A DNA stretch of 64,000 bases from Vigna angularis (Eukaryota; Streptophyta; Magnoliopsida; Fabales; Fabaceae): contig NC_068980.1 in the NCBI RefSeq assembly GCF_016808095.1, forward strand, positions 9,768,501 to 9,832,500. The letters are read 5' to 3'. The notes beneath the pieces are model-generated. The model saw only the letters and a list, made by a program, of their open reading frames with translations, ran no database searches and had not been told where the DNA came from. The number at the start of each line of letters is the position of its first letter. Position 1 is the first letter of the stretch. The translations under genes were made by a program, and so were the position numbers. Below are positions 37,357 through 57,071 of this stretch, piece after piece.

Positions 37357-37440
<84 letters not shown>
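37357..37440. repeat. (TA)n microsatellite
   Basis: About 42 uninterrupted TA repeats. Confidence 0.95.
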
Positions 37441-37443
<3 letters not shown>

Positions 37444-40400
37444 AAACTATTGAGACTCTAAACAAAATGTTTGACGTAATCCTTTTCTAAATGTGATGCA
37501 ATTTAAAGGAAAAGGAAAATCGAATATAATATTAAGAGTGATTTAACTTATCATCTCAAACTTCTCAGGATTTTCCATTGTCTTGCCATCTTAATTTTCC
37601 CAAAGCTTCCAAAAGAATCAGGAGGATTGAATTCAAAATGAATTGTTTTGTTATTTAATTTCCAACCACCACGTTGAAGGAAGAAAACAAGAACGTTATT
37701 GCTTAATCCAATCGCTATTTGAATCCTAATCACAAGTTAACTAAAAAACCAATTATAGTGTCTTCATGTCAGACTTAGCATTTTAATAATCATTCGTTAT
37801 CACAATGCTATTATTACTTCCTAGATAACATTGTGTTTAATATTAAGTATATATATATAGTACCTAAGAAAAATAATGGTCTTAAAGAACCAGTTGGCAT
37901 AATAACAGCATATGATTGCAACTGTTTAATTATATAAAAGTCAATTAGACCAAAGGATAATGAAATCCAAGCGAAAGAATAGGACCAATAATTACTCATT
38001 TACAAAATTAAATGTCTTCATTCATCCATACGTAATAACACTTTATTATTTATTTATCATTGCTTTATAATAATTGTTTTGTTTTTATAAAACTAATTAA
38101 CCCCTTTTCAATGGAAGTGTATATACCAAAACCGACATTTATTGCGCTAAGTGACAAAACATCAATTACAGTTTTGTTTTACTGTTAATTTAGGGTTTTG
38201 TCCCACAAAAATGTATTGTGTAAATGATAATCGAAATTGTCAAATAAGCATCTCTTTCACTGAACATTTGAAGTGTGATTTACCAGTTTTCTTAATTAGG
38301 TTTTGTTTCCAACATGACCTCATTACAAAACAGGAGTTCAGCACACAGTTTATTCAAACATACCACAGATATTAGGGCATCAACCAGAAAACAAAAAACA
38401 ATTATATTTTTCATTGGGCTGAGTGAAACTGATTTTTGTTATTTTAATTTCTACAAAATTTGCTTTAAATTAACAAGAGTATTATTTTGAAACGAGTATA
38501 TATTTTTATATTTTATCAGTTTAAAATATTAAAGATAAAAATTTAATCATTGTATTGTTAGGATTATATAATAATAAATTAACATTACTGTATAGGAATG
38601 TATAATAAAATAGTTAAATTTTATTACATGTTAGTGTACAAATATTTCCATTTATAGTTTATACAAATTATTCCTTTTTATATATACACTTCCAATTTTA
38701 AAACTAAACCATTTTCTATTGTGTGAAAGGAAAATACAAAATAGAAAAGACTGAACAATCATTTTGATACAGTAAATAAAATTTACTGTATTTATTGACT
38801 TTTGTAAAATAATCTTAAGTGACGTATAATATAAGCAACGAATGATGAAGTAATAAAATTGAAAAAAAAAGTATTCGTGGTAAAAGCTTTTAAAATTAAT
38901 AGTTATCTGAATGGTTTGTAGTAAAAGTCAATGGAAAAAAAAATCAGTAGAGCCAATAAAATTCATAAAAAAGATTCAGGTTAAAAAAAGTGATAAACTA
39001 CTCTTTGAACTTTTTCTTAAAAGCTAAAATGCTAGTTTTATTCTACTTAGAAAAAGAGAGATTAATTACACGTTTTAGTTGATATATCTAATATTTTAAA
39101 ATTCTTTTGATAGAACTGAAAAAGAAAAATTAGAAGAATAAATTAAGGAACAAAATTAATAAAGCAAGGTGATTTTATTTTTAAAGAGAAAATCACAGAA
39201 AAAGTGGGTGAAGGAAAACTACTTCAATAGTTATAATTTCTTACTCCATCATAATAATTTATTGTCCAACCAACTTTTTGTTCTATATTTTTTAATGAGT
39301 TATTTTATGAAGTTTTAATTTAATTTTTGAAGATTTTATTGTATACATTATTTTTAAAATCTTCTTACAATGTTTACCTCAATATAAGAGTGTTATAAGA
39401 TTCACACTATCGTTAATCTTTTATTTTTAGCTTCGCAAAAATATATATTTTTAAGTGAGAAAAATAATTTTTTTAATTTTATGACTTAAGGTCTTAAAGA
39501 CTTTTAATCTTATTTTTTATGTTATGTTAACAAATTTCAATAGAAAAATTGTTCCATAACTCAGTTATATAATGTTATAATATAATGTATGATCTCTCTA
39601 CCGATAATGTGTAAAATTTTTACTATAGAACATTATAGAGGAAAATACCTCATAGAGTAAACTCTAGTACAAGAAGTTTTAGTGACGAATGTTTTATTAT
39701 ATGATATTCTTCTATTGTAAGAGATTAAAAAAATAACTGACCTATGAAAATACAATTAAGAAATAATTTGTACAGGAAACTAAAGCAACTTATTATCTTT
39801 TTATCATCTTTGAACTTAGAAACAAGATTATTATATTAAGTTTTTGAGGATATTATGATTGAATAAAATTTACTAAGATAAGTTATGAGAAGTTGAAATA
39901 TATAAATATTAAAAATAAAGAATGATAACAATGAAAAAAATATTTATTAGATTCAGTTAAACAATAGCTAATAAAATTTAATCTCAACCCAACAATAATA
40001 ATGTATTTTCATAAAATCTAATTTATTTGAAGTTATTATTATCTAACCTCCTTTCATCTTTTATTAAGTATAATATATATAATTCTAACTATTATTTCAT
40101 GATTCTACATTTAAAATTACTCTCCCTTGTAAGAAAATCAGCCGTAACTACTTCTATAGTAAATGGATTAGAAAATAAACATTTGTAATCGCATAGCATC
40201 ATGTGATCGTGACCATTGATTTGATACAAAGAAATTCAAAACTAGAGAAACATAAAATTAACAACCATATCATATGAGGTTATGAGAGTTCGGCTCACAT
40301 CTTAAAAATATAAAAAGGCAGCAAACATTAACTAAATAAATTAAAAAAATCAGTCAAATTTTGATTTAAAAGTCTGGTTAAACAAGATTGTTTTCACACT

Positions 40401-40758
40401 TCACTGAAAAATCTAAGAAATTTCACTTGTTAGTTTTAATAGCACACAACAACCCAGAAAACTCTAAAACCAGATGCACACGTATTGGTACGATGCCGTG
40501 TCACCAAACACAACCTACACAATTTGAAAATACGAAGCATTGCACATATTTTACTAACCCTAGCCAATAGTAATACCCTATACACATTCAAACATAGACT
40601 AATAGGGTGATGACAGAACAGCCAATGAATGAATCCAAAACATTGTGTATCATGAACCTAACCTCATCAGATAAAACCCCTCCCATGTAGCAGTGTTTTA
40701 TTAATTGGGTATTTGCTCGCACGTCCACAATAAACTACGCTGCTGCCAATCTGTCACC

Positions 40759-40932
40759 ATGGCGGCTCATATTAAACACCAACCCCAACCCCTTCTCTCT
40801 CACCCTTCTTCTCTTCTCTTCTCAACCCAATCCTCACTCATCACTTCACTATTTCTACAACATATACCAAATTATACAAACATCCACCGCCCAGATTTAG
40901 TTTCACTCCAAACCCATCATGTACCACCGTAG
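40759..40932 (+). other. Possible upstream ORF overlapping the WRKY start codon
   Basis: An ATG in a strong plant context (CACCATGGCGG) opens a 57-codon frame that ends 14 bases downstream of the WRKY ATG at 40919, in another frame. It crosses a TC-rich leader (about 40793-40830). If the transcript starts upstream of 40759, ribosomes would tend to miss the WRKY start, so the ORF would repress translation. If transcription starts within the TC tract, it has no effect. The peptide has no recognisable domain. Confidence 0.4.
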
Positions 40933-42760
40933 ATTCAACAAACCGATACAGGTGGCTAACCCAGATGAGCCCGAGCCCGAGCCCGAACCCACCTCAGAAC
41001 CTGGGCCTGCTTCTCCTTCTTCCTGTGATGACACTAAGACAGAAGCACCGTCACCTAAGAAAAGGTTTTTTTTTTCTTCTTTCTATTTTTCATGGGAACT
41101 GAGAGTTGAACGTTGAAAGGTTTACGTTCATGGCACCATACGTAGGAGGGAGATGAAGAAGAGGGTGGTGACGATACCGATCGGTGATGTGGATGGATCT
41201 AAGAGCAAAGGAGAGACGTATCCACCGTCCGATTCGTGGGCCTGGAGAAAGTACGGCCAAAAGCCCATCAAAGGCTCTCCTTACCCAAGGTATGCTCTAT
41301 TGTGTTCACCACCTTTGCAGGCTTACATTCATTTACCTTAATTGTTTTACTTAACCATAAATTTTTGGCGAGATAAATCACATGCTAATTAGATTAAGTT
41401 TGAAGGATGGTAATAATTGGACTGAAGAATGCTAAATATCTTTCAGAACAAGAACCAATTTATTACTGAATCATATAATTTGAAGTGTGTGGCTACAGCC
41501 GCCGTCGCCGGCGGGGAAAAACCGGCTGTGCTAAAATGCGGATCGGGGTTGTGTTGCGGTGGTAGTTTGAGTGTTGTGACCGCACACGCGACCTACGAAC
41601 CGCGTTGCCTTCACGCCACGATAATGATGGAATATAAAAATAAGTAGTCGGAAGCCGTCATTTTCTATGTTTGATCTTTTTGTTTATGAAAGTGGCATTT
41701 TTTTCTTCTTTTCGGTTTATCCCACTTCGTTTTTATGACTGCGTTTTATGATCTTCGGTTGGATAAGAGCATGCATGTTTTTTTCATGCAACATTGTGTT
41801 CATCAGTTTGAATAACTTCCAACTAAATAAAAATCAGTACATTTGCCGAAAAATAATAAACTTATTTACTATTTTTCATGATATGATGTCAACTTTGTAT
41901 ATAACGCAAATATAATTACAGCATTTGTACTAGATATTGTTATTGGCTTGAATTTTTATAAAATCAGTTTAATTTTAGTTTAAATGTGAACATTTTTTTG
42001 TTAAATATATAAAATTTAAGGAGGTAACGATGATGAATGAGGGAAGACAAAAATAAAAGAAAAAATTGGATTAAAGAATTTGGATTTGAGAAACACGCGC
42101 TTGAGATAGGGCAAAATTGATGAAAGTGGCATTTTCGCTGGTATTTTTGGATTATCATCCCAATCCACATCACTCTTCTCTCTCTTAATTTTTCTATTAT
42201 TATTTTTTCTTTTCATTCAGAATAATGTTGAATTTGAAGCAATTAATAATTAATAATAATAAATTTGAATCTGAAAACGCAGGGGATATTACCGATGCAG
42301 CAGTTCAAAGGGGTGTCCCGCAAGGAAGCAAGTGGAGCGAAGCCGTGTGGATCCCACAAAGCTCATAGTCACCTACGCCAACGACCACAACCACTCCGTC
42401 CCCCTCCCAAAATCCAATTCTTCCGCCATTTCCGCCGCCGCCTCGCCGGCCGAGTCCGCCGCAAGGTTCCCACCGGAGGAGGAGATGGCCGTGTTCTCGA
42501 CTCACTCCGATTTTGAACTCGCCGGCGACGCGGCGGTTCTGCTCAGCCAGTACCACTTTCGGTGGTTCGATGACGTGGCGTCCACCGGCGTCCTCGAGAG
42601 CCCGATCTGCGGCGAGGTGGATGATGTGGCGATGCCGATGAGGGAGGAGGACGAGTCGCTCTTCGCCGATCTCGACGAGTTGCCGGAGTGCTCGGTGGTT
42701 TTCCGGCGGGGGAATATTCCGAGGAGCAGCGCGATCCGGTGCGGTTGCATCACAGGATAA
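40919..42760 (+). CDS. WRKY transcription factor, subgroup IIe (WRKY65/69-like), three exons
   Basis: Exons 40919-41064, 41146-41289 and 42283-42760 join in frame to 255 aa. The DNA-binding domain has WRKYGQK at 82-88 and a C-X5-C-X23-HNH zinc finger (Cys102, Cys108, His132, His134). The intron falls at the usual PYPR/GYYRC site of non-group-I WRKY genes. Upstream of the domain are an acidic Pro/Glu stretch (about 16-32) and basic KKRREMKKR (46-54), a likely nuclear signal. The C-terminal [20 protein letters not shown] is shared with Arabidopsis WRKY65/69 and is probably an activation region. Such factors bind W-box DNA (TTGAC) in the nucleus; the targets of this clade are poorly known. Exon 3 is clearly GC-richer than its surroundings. 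An upstream ORF may control translation. Confidence 0.93.
41490..41650 (+). other. GC-rich island inside WRKY intron 2
   Basis: Within a 993-base AT-rich intron, about 150 bases are GC-rich ('gccgccgtcgccggcgggg', 'accgcacacgcgacc'). They contain a short imperfect hairpin (GCTACAGCCG...CGGCTGTGC at about 41502-41531). A 72-codon frame covers it but has no known domain. It could be an inserted fragment, an alternative exon or a structured RNA element. Confidence 0.4.
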
Positions 42761-43985
42761 CGCGGCTGGACCCTTTATCTTTCGTCCCGCGTTATTACGT
42801 AGTGCAAATTATTATATTCGCGGCCTGAAAATCGTGCGCTATTAAAAAATTGGAAACGTACAGAAATAATTAAATAAATTAATTTACGAATCATGGGTTT
42901 CTTTTTTCTTTTTTTTTTCTTGCGTTGTACATTTGAATAATAAACAATTAATTACATCATGCTATCTTCTTCTGAAGAATAGTTCAGCATTGTTTTTTCT
43001 TCTGTACAGGTTAGAATCCACATGCACCTCAATAGTGAAAATTCAACCTCATTGCTCCGAGATTCTCTCTGGAAAGACAAATAAGGATCTTATCCTTAGC
43101 ACAACTCAAATTTCTTTCTTGTAATATCAAGGTCTAAAATAGAAACTATCATATATTTATATATTTATAAGATTAAGCAACCATTTAAATTAAAATAGAA
43201 GTATAGATAAAATCTTTACAATTCTTTTTTAAGTAATTATTGGAAATATTCTACGAGAAAACTCTTGTTTGTTTATTTTACATGTAATACACTTCTTTTT
43301 ATCAATTTTCGATGATATTGTTAAAAGCTTAGAAGATTGAATATATCTTTTTCATTTAAACCGTTTTTCTTTAAAAAATATCAATTACATCCTTATACTT
43401 TGAGTCATCTCAACTGAGTTTTTTTTAATTGTGTAATAAATAGCTTAAATATTTAGTGTTGTTTAAATAATTAACCACAATACACACTATACACGATGAC
43501 GTGAATTTTTTATGACGTAAAATTTAATTTTTGTTTTTGTACATTAGGCAAAACCTTGTCAGCATAATTAGAGATTTAAAAAAGAAACAAAATAAAGAAT
43601 TTTGAATCATTTGAGAATGTTGATGGAAAGAGCAAAAGGAAGGAATGAGATTTTGAATAAAAATTGTACGTTTATAGGTGATATGAGGTTGTCAGCAATT
43701 AAACTGAGTTTCATTGTGAGTGGTCGCCGATTATTTTACTTCATTTTTTGTTTGTTATGGTGGTTGGATGTTGCTTTTTCATTTTGGGAAGAAAATGTTC
43801 TGTTATTTGGGTAATAATTGTTATTTGTTATGCATTGTCACCTGTAGTTCACTATTTCATTTTGAAATTTGTACAAGTTGTGAATCTCATGTTTGGGTGT
43901 TTCGAAAGTAGGGATTGTAATTTTTTATTATTTTTTGGACATAATTTATATGTGCAAAAATATATAAGATAAATTGTTGATGATC
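42761..43985. other. Region downstream of the WRKY gene
   Basis: WRKY 3' untranslated region, then AT-rich DNA. Three hydrophobic overlapping frames at 43602-43972 come from a T-rich strand. The stretch may be the front of the MuDR-derived remnant but has no clear coding match. Confidence 0.4.
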
Positions 43986-43989
43986 ATTT

Positions 43990-45725
43990 TTGAATTGGTG
44001 GTCTACCATAATGGACACTTTGTGAGTGATGGTCATGTAGATAGGGAAACAACACCGTAGTTTTGTTACATGGATACATGGAGTTGTTTTGAGATTGTAT
44101 GTGGACTAAAATACTCGGAACATGTTAAAGTGAAGGAGTTGTAGTACTCTTTAGGAGGCAGGTCAATTCTAGGTTGAAAATTTTGACTGATAATGGTGTT
44201 ATGCATATGCTTAATATAGCCAAGTTAAATGGTGTAGTGAATCTTATGTGGTACATAAAATCTTGGAACCTAAGATAATATAAATGATTTAGTAGGATGA
44301 GTTAGATGTTCATGTTCAACTTGGGTTAACTGAGTTAGAAAAGGATGACCAGTTTGAGTGTGATGGTGAAGGTGAAAAATAGTTAGAGGAAGGGGTCAAT
44401 TGGAGGTTGATGGTGAACCTAGGTTAGAAGATTTACATGTGGGTGGTCAATTGGAAGGTGGTGAAAGGCAAAAACAGTTAGAGGATAGAGATCAAGAGTG
44501 ATGGTGAACATGGTGGATTAGAAGATTTACAAAAGAGTGGGCAGTTGAAGGGTGATGGTGAAGGTAAAAATTAGTGGAGGAGGATGGTCAGTTAGAGAAT
44601 ATGGTGAAGGTGAAAAATAGGTGGAGGAGGATGGTCAGTTAGATACTGACGGTGAAGGTTAAAAATAGGTGAAGGAGCATGGTCAATTAGAGGATGTAGA
44701 TGATGACGATGATATTGAGTGTGAGTTAGAGGATGTACATCATGACATTGATAGTGAATGTGAGTCTTTGACTAAAGAAACTTGATGTCATCATTCAATG
44801 GGACATAGATAGTGGTATGGATAATGAATGAGATGGTAATGTTCAATGTAAAGTGGGAAGTGTTGCAGAAGATCTTGTTGGGACTTCAAGGACAAAAGTC
44901 ATATAAGAAGAATGCAATGGACCAAGTGAGAATTTAAGGAAAAACATCACATAAGAACAATGTAGTGATTCAAATGATGATGTCTCCATACTGTCGAATA
45001 TTGAGTGGCATTTAGATGAGTTGGTTAGTGCTACAAATAGTGAAGAGGAAAGTGTTGATAGAGAGTTATAGTAGGTTTGTAAAGTTTTTAATTTCAAAAT
45101 ACACGGATGAATACAAATAGGAAGTAGGAACTTATTTCACTGAGAGGAAGAAATTTAGAAAAGTCATTCAAAGTTATGCATTGACAAATGTGAAGAATTT
45201 AAAATTTGTTAAGAATGATAACAAGAGAGTTTTAGTTAAATGTTTGGGTGCAAAGGAAAAATATAAACGGTATGCTTATTGTGCTTACATGTCCATTGTA
45301 AAGTCATGACAGCTAAAAAAAATAATTGATGTTCACAGTTCTAATAGAGATTTTTATGTGAAATTATTGAATATCAAATGGTTAAGTAAGAAGATAGAGA
45401 AAACAGTTGGAGAAAACTCATACATAAAGGTTATGGACGTTTGTGACAAAATTAGTAGGAAATGAAATATAGGTATATTTAGAAATATGACTTTTAGGAC
45501 AACACTTATTGTAGTAGATAATGTGGATGAGTCACTCATAGAAGAATTCAGAAGAATATATAATTACGCACATAAGCTTCTTGAAACAAATCTAGGTTCA
45601 ACAATAAAGGTCAAAAGCAGCTCATGTGAAGGGCAACGACAGTCACATATCCCTAACATTGGAAGACCAAGATGAGAAACATCAAAGAGGCCAATTTGGT
45701 CGCATTTAAACGCTTGATTGCTATT
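43990..45725 (+). pseudogene. MuDR-type transposase gene remnant (N-terminal part)
   Basis: Scattered frames preserve the order of a plant MuDR transposase N-terminus. VVYHNGHFVSDGH (about 43998) and DTWSCFEIV (about 44072) match the leading domain. A long acidic Gly/Asp/Glu linker follows (44300-44800). TYFTERKKFRKVIQSYAL (about 45128), KNLKFVKNDNKRVLVKC and KWLSKK match the zinc-knuckle/DNA-binding 'DBD_Tnp_Mut' region, and LLETNLGSTIKV (45580-45615) matches its end. In-frame stops occur throughout. It breaks off at 'FKRLIAIPP' before the catalytic MULE domain, so no active transposase is possible. I could not find terminal inverted repeats. Confidence 0.72.
44330..44710 (+). repeat. Diverged tandem repeats coding for the acidic linker
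   Basis: 'gatggtgaaggtgaaaaatag.tagaggaaggggtca(a/g)tt' recurs about seven times with variable spacing (about 35-75 bp). In an intact transposase it would code for a Gly/Asp/Glu-rich linker; here several units carry TAG stops in the same place, so the stop spread by duplication or was present in the founder unit. Confidence 0.6.
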
Positions 45726-47800
45726 CCACCAATAGGTATGTAATCAAATTTTTAATGTTATTTTTCGTTATATACATTTCATATTGTTACATACATTTTT
45801 TTGTTATAAATATTTTATATACATTAAATCAGATTTTGGTCAAGATCTAGGTTAACTACAAGAACTCAATGTAACATACTTGTGAACAATATTTGTAAGG
45901 GTTTCAACAACATTGATATTATAATTATATTAATTATACAAATAACTAACATTATCCTTATTAACATCTTTAACCATATTACCAACATAAAAATAGATTT
46001 CTCTAAATTTGATATTTTCGTCTATTCACCGTCCTTTTCTTCCATCTTCACCACAATTTCATCCCTTTCTTTATTCTTCATACTTTCATTAATTCCTTAT
46101 TCGCTACACTACTGAAAATAATTATAGTTAATCAATTCTTTTCACTCACTCTATGCAACAAAACAACAAAAACTCACTTCAAAACATCAACACATTTGGT
46201 TTTTATTAACAAAAAAATAATGAATTTATTTTCATGAATCTTACCTTGAACTTAGGGCAACTGCAAAATTATTTTTCTTATCTGTAGGAGTTATAATAAT
46301 TCTCAAGACTACATTGTCATTATAATAACAAATGGGTTTTACACCCAACCTCTCCGCCCAACCACCATTGGAAGACTTGCTACTATTTTGCATCCACCAA
46401 CCATTATATGTGCAAGAGCAAGATAAACAAGAATGAGAGTGAAACATATCTTAACTGAACAATCAATAACTAGGAAGACAATCTCTTTCAAAGTCTATCT
46501 TTTAGAATGTCAAGACAAAGAAAATAATCTCTTAAAAAGGGTGGATTAAACACTTCAACTACAATGAATTATGAAAACAAATGACACGTATTTAATCTAA
46601 TATTACAGGTCATCAAGTCCAAACTACTCAAATTAACTGAAATGATCTATTTATTACATTTAAAAAAAAATCAAATTGAGACAATTCAAAATTTGAAACC
46701 TAATTGAGATTTTCGAAAAAAAAAATAAAACCAGCTAAGGATTTAAACTTATATTTTACATGCAAAATTTTACAATTATCATTCATAGAGTTTTTTTTAA
46801 GGAATGGAAGTAAGACCTATATTATGCAGTCTTTTCCAATGAACCGCTTATGGTCATTTGTAAATCCCTACCTTCTTAGCCAACTCTGTAGTCAATATTC
46901 TTTGCATTTCCTCCATTGGAAGTTATGCTTTGTATGCACTATTCTTGAACCTTTCCTTTCATGGTCCATAACGACTACAAATGTCTGATGCCTCTATCAT
47001 AGAAACAAACACAACAAGAACATACCTTGTGATGAACTTATTTGTATACTAACTTAACAATTTAATAAAATGAAACAAATCAACTTATTACAACTTTCTT
47101 TGCTCAATACTAATAATTTTAATTTAAAATGATAAGCACAAGATCGATGTCCGTATTTTATAATTCTTTCAAATTACATAAATTAAATATTTCTATGTTG
47201 ACTTCAAAGAGTTTGTCATAAGGGAATTTTAGTTCTACTTGGATTAAATGTTCAAATTCATTTGTAAGTTACATTTTTCGAAACAACCCAAGATTACCAT
47301 AATTAAAAAACCTATATATGATGCTTAAAATGGGACGGCTTTTAAGGCTCAAATTGTGGTAATAATTAATAAATTTCTCATTTTCTCTAAAAACTAAGAA
47401 GAAAACAGTACCGAAGGAAGAAAAAACGAGAAAGAAAATTATACTAATTTGGTTTCAAATAAAACATATTTTGCCGATATAATAATTTTAGAAACATATT
47501 ATTTTAATTCCAATCTTTATATTCAGCAATTAAAAATAACTTCAACTCTGATCATGTACAACCCATATGATCTGGGAACACTTCAACGAAACCAAACAGA
47601 AGGGCTCCATACCTTAACTTCAATTCTAAAATAGATGTTCGAACTGCCACTGGCTGCATCATAATTAGAGAATAGCAAATATCAAGATCCTGCACATAAA
47701 ACTTAAAACTATATGATGAACTTGGGTGTAGACCTATTTGTTTCAAACACGTTTTAGAATGACCGGTTTACGAAACATAAATCCTGCGTATGGTTGATGC
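45726..47800. other. AT-rich intergenic DNA
   Basis: No supported gene. Short frames at 45882-46115, 46241-46447 and 46704-46988 lack recognisable motifs. The last part (from about 47800) is probably the 3' untranslated region of the RABA1 gene. Confidence 0.45.
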
Positions 47801-47927
47801 TTGTAAATTGTAAAGACTGCTCAAAATAATATGCAAGACTAGCCTTATTCTACACGATATCCCAATTCCAGTGTAGGCATTTACAAGATGAAACAGGCCA
47901 TGAAAACCACTGCCATAGATGAAGCAT

Positions 47928-54376
<6,449 letters not shown>

Positions 54377-54446
54377 CTACCAGAACCTTCTCCAACTCAC
54401 TCTCTTCTTAGCTTTCAACTGATCGATTACGATGTTACAGAAAAAG

Positions 54447-54469
54447 ACAGAGAGAGAGAGAGAGAGAGA
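54447..54469. repeat. (GA)n microsatellite in RABA1 5' leader
   Basis: A run of GA pairs about 80-100 bases upstream of the RABA1 ATG; on the coding strand it is a CT-rich leader followed further up by more CT-rich DNA (to about 54700), common in plant 5' untranslated regions. Confidence 0.85.
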
Positions 54470-54739
54470 AAGAGCAAAGAAGCGAGGGAATTTTCGATTT
54501 GCGGAATTGGAATTTTGAATTTTCTTGCGGAAAGAGAAAAGGTATTGAAACTTAGGTTCTCCAAACAAGGTTGCCCTGAAGTGTGGGGATCGTGTTCTGC
54601 CAAACCCTTTCGTTCCTTTCCTTTTCTTTTCTTTTGTCTTCTCTTCTATTTCCTTTCTTTCTTTATTTTTCTCTTCCGATCCCCTTGTTCTACTTTTACC
54701 CATTTCTTTACTTCCTACCATCACCTTCGTCATATTCAT

Positions 54740-56860
54740 CTCACTGATAATATGAATAAATTATTATTAATTTTTTTCATTTTTTTCTAATATATGAATA
54801 TTTAATATTCCTTAATCTATCTTTAGACTAATTAAAAATATATATTTCCAAAATTATTAAAGTAATCTTTTGCTTTAAATAAATTTTAAAAAAATAAAAT
54901 AATATTCTATGTAAAGATGACAAAAATACTAGAATTTGTAAGCATTTATAAAAGAAAAATTTTAATATTAATATTTTTGTGAGTAGTAAATATTTTAATA
55001 TTAGTTTATAAATGAGTTGAGTGTGATATCTTACTATTTTACTTCTAATTATTCATTATTTATAAAAAATTAAAAATATATTTTTTATCTATATTTAATT
55101 AAGTTAAATTTAATTAAAATTAAAATTAATTTAAATTTTATTAAGTTAATTTTATTTAAAATTAAAATTTTTATTTATATTAAATTAAATTTATATTATA
55201 TTTTTATTGTTTTGTAATTTTATTTTAAAAAATTATAAATATTTTTTAAATATCTACATATATTTGTGAATATTTACAAATACTTATAAATTTTAAAATA
55301 ACTATTTATAAATAATTATTTAACGAATAATATAATAGATAATATATATGATAGATAATAGGTGAACTTTTTATTACGGATAAGATAATAAATAAACACG
55401 GTATTTACCAACCCATTATTAATCTAATCTATAAATTAAATAAGTGACTCATCATACTAGTTGAATTCTTCTAAAAGGTGGTTGGATATAGTACGCATTT
55501 TTTAAATTACAATTTCAATAGTTTGGAATTTTAAATATATTTATGGATATATTTTACTTCTACTAATTGGTAGATAGTAATTTTGTGGTAATGATATTGC
55601 ATGAAAGTGAGCTACGCTACCAGTCAAACACTCTTTTTTTATGGTTACAACCATACGCTTTTAATAAGCATTTAAAATGTTTAGACAAACCACTTTTATT
55701 GTTTTCATTTACGTCATTGCTGAATGAAAAAAATAAAAGAAATAGTAGACATATAAAAAAAAGTTATTTAAGAAAAATAAAGTGAAGAAATTAGTAATAT
55801 TAATAATATTGTATATATATCGAGCCATTGTTTTTATTAAATAATTTTTAATAACTTATCACAGATGGTGAATTTGATTAGTTGATGTAGAAATTGTTGA
55901 AGTTTCTCCTTAACGATAAGACCAATTAAATGTATATAACTAGGTGCAAACCTCGTCACGCCGATTTTGTGGGTTGAGTTAAGCTTAAAGTCTACTTCTA
56001 ACATAAATGAGTTATGAATTATAGTTTTTTTCGTATTAAAAGTACTTATCATATACTTTGTGTTTGATACATTTTATTTTTGTATTGAATTATTATTACT
56101 CATAATTATATTACTAAACCATGAAATTTCAATTTGATTATAAAATATAAAATATACATAAAAAAGTTAAAAGAGTTGCATGTTTATACTCACATCTATT
56201 TTTATTCGGTGGATCGAGATATTATTTAGCTGAGAATCAAGCTTTACTTCGAACAAAAAATAGCAATGAAAAGGCCATCTCATTGGCCACAACAATCTAA
56301 CCCATTTCTTTAATAAAATAAAAATACATGAAAAATAAAAAAATTATAATTTAATTCCTTATTCGATTTATTGTTCATTAATTCAATTTCGATTTTTGTA
56401 TTATCACTGCATATATATTAAACATCAAGCTATATTAACGTTAAAGTTATTCTATTCAACCCGTTATTACCACACTCATAAAAATCATTAAATTATTTAC
56501 TAAAAACGGAAATTAGACGCATAACATATAAACTAAAATTGTGGAAACTATTTTCCGTTTCGATATGAAAACTAAATTGCTTGTGATTTTACCGTTTTAC
56601 TTAACAAAAATACGAAAATTAGTAGGTGATGAATAAAGTAAAAGGGAAGTGCGAATAGCATGGAGCACGACCAAAATATAATGACTATAGAATAGTTCGA
56701 CCCAATCACATACAGAAAACCATTGGATAATTTCTTCTTCCGCCTCTATCATTTTAACTTGCACCTTCATAAATTTTAAAATTCCAAATTTATCCTATAA
56801 TTCAGATTTTTCAATTTTAGTTTCAAATTAAATAATTCAGAGATGTTTTAGGTAATATAA
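54740..56860. other. AT-rich intergenic DNA
   Basis: Upstream of RABA1. No gene. Very low complexity at 55050-55250 (A/T with short 'attaaaatt' iterations). Confidence 0.5.
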
Positions 56861-56864
56861 TCTG

Positions 56865-57066
56865 GTAAGGTAAACATCAATATTTTTTATTTCAGAATTT
56901 ATAATCTGAAATACAAATTTATTTTTGGATTATACAAAATACAATCTTCAATATAAATTTGTGTTTTAATTATAGATTTTGAAATATAAATTATATTTTA
57001 AATTATACATTTTGAAATATCAAATTATATTTTAAATTGTATATTATAAAATACAAAATTATATTA
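56865..57066. repeat. AT-rich diverged tandem array, left part
   Basis: Units of roughly 38 bp built on 'atatt(t/a)tgaaatacaaatt(a/t)tattttaaatta' continue on the far side of the solo LTR at 58889-59180, so one array was split by the LTR. Confidence 0.5.
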
Positions 57067-57071
57067 TGAAT

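Larger units (their letters stand above)
32127..40700. other. Long AT-rich gene-free region
   Basis: I see no supported gene in this 8.5 kb. It contains AT microsatellites at 32706-32760 and 37357-37440. The text at 34510-34830 has more balanced composition but no recognisable domain. Phrases 'ttagacgacctaag' and 'gtgttagacga' repeat at 35655-35800. Around 35900-36200 and 37080-37180, phrases such as 'cgacatcaattaatgtcgaaaatgac' and 'accgataaattt' suggest a decayed CACTA-type element, but I could not find its ends. Confidence 0.45.

Noticed and set aside
42305..42753. Antisense and alternate frames over WRKY exon 3
   Set aside because: Shadows of a GC-rich coding exon that clearly encodes the WRKY C-terminal half in the plus frame.
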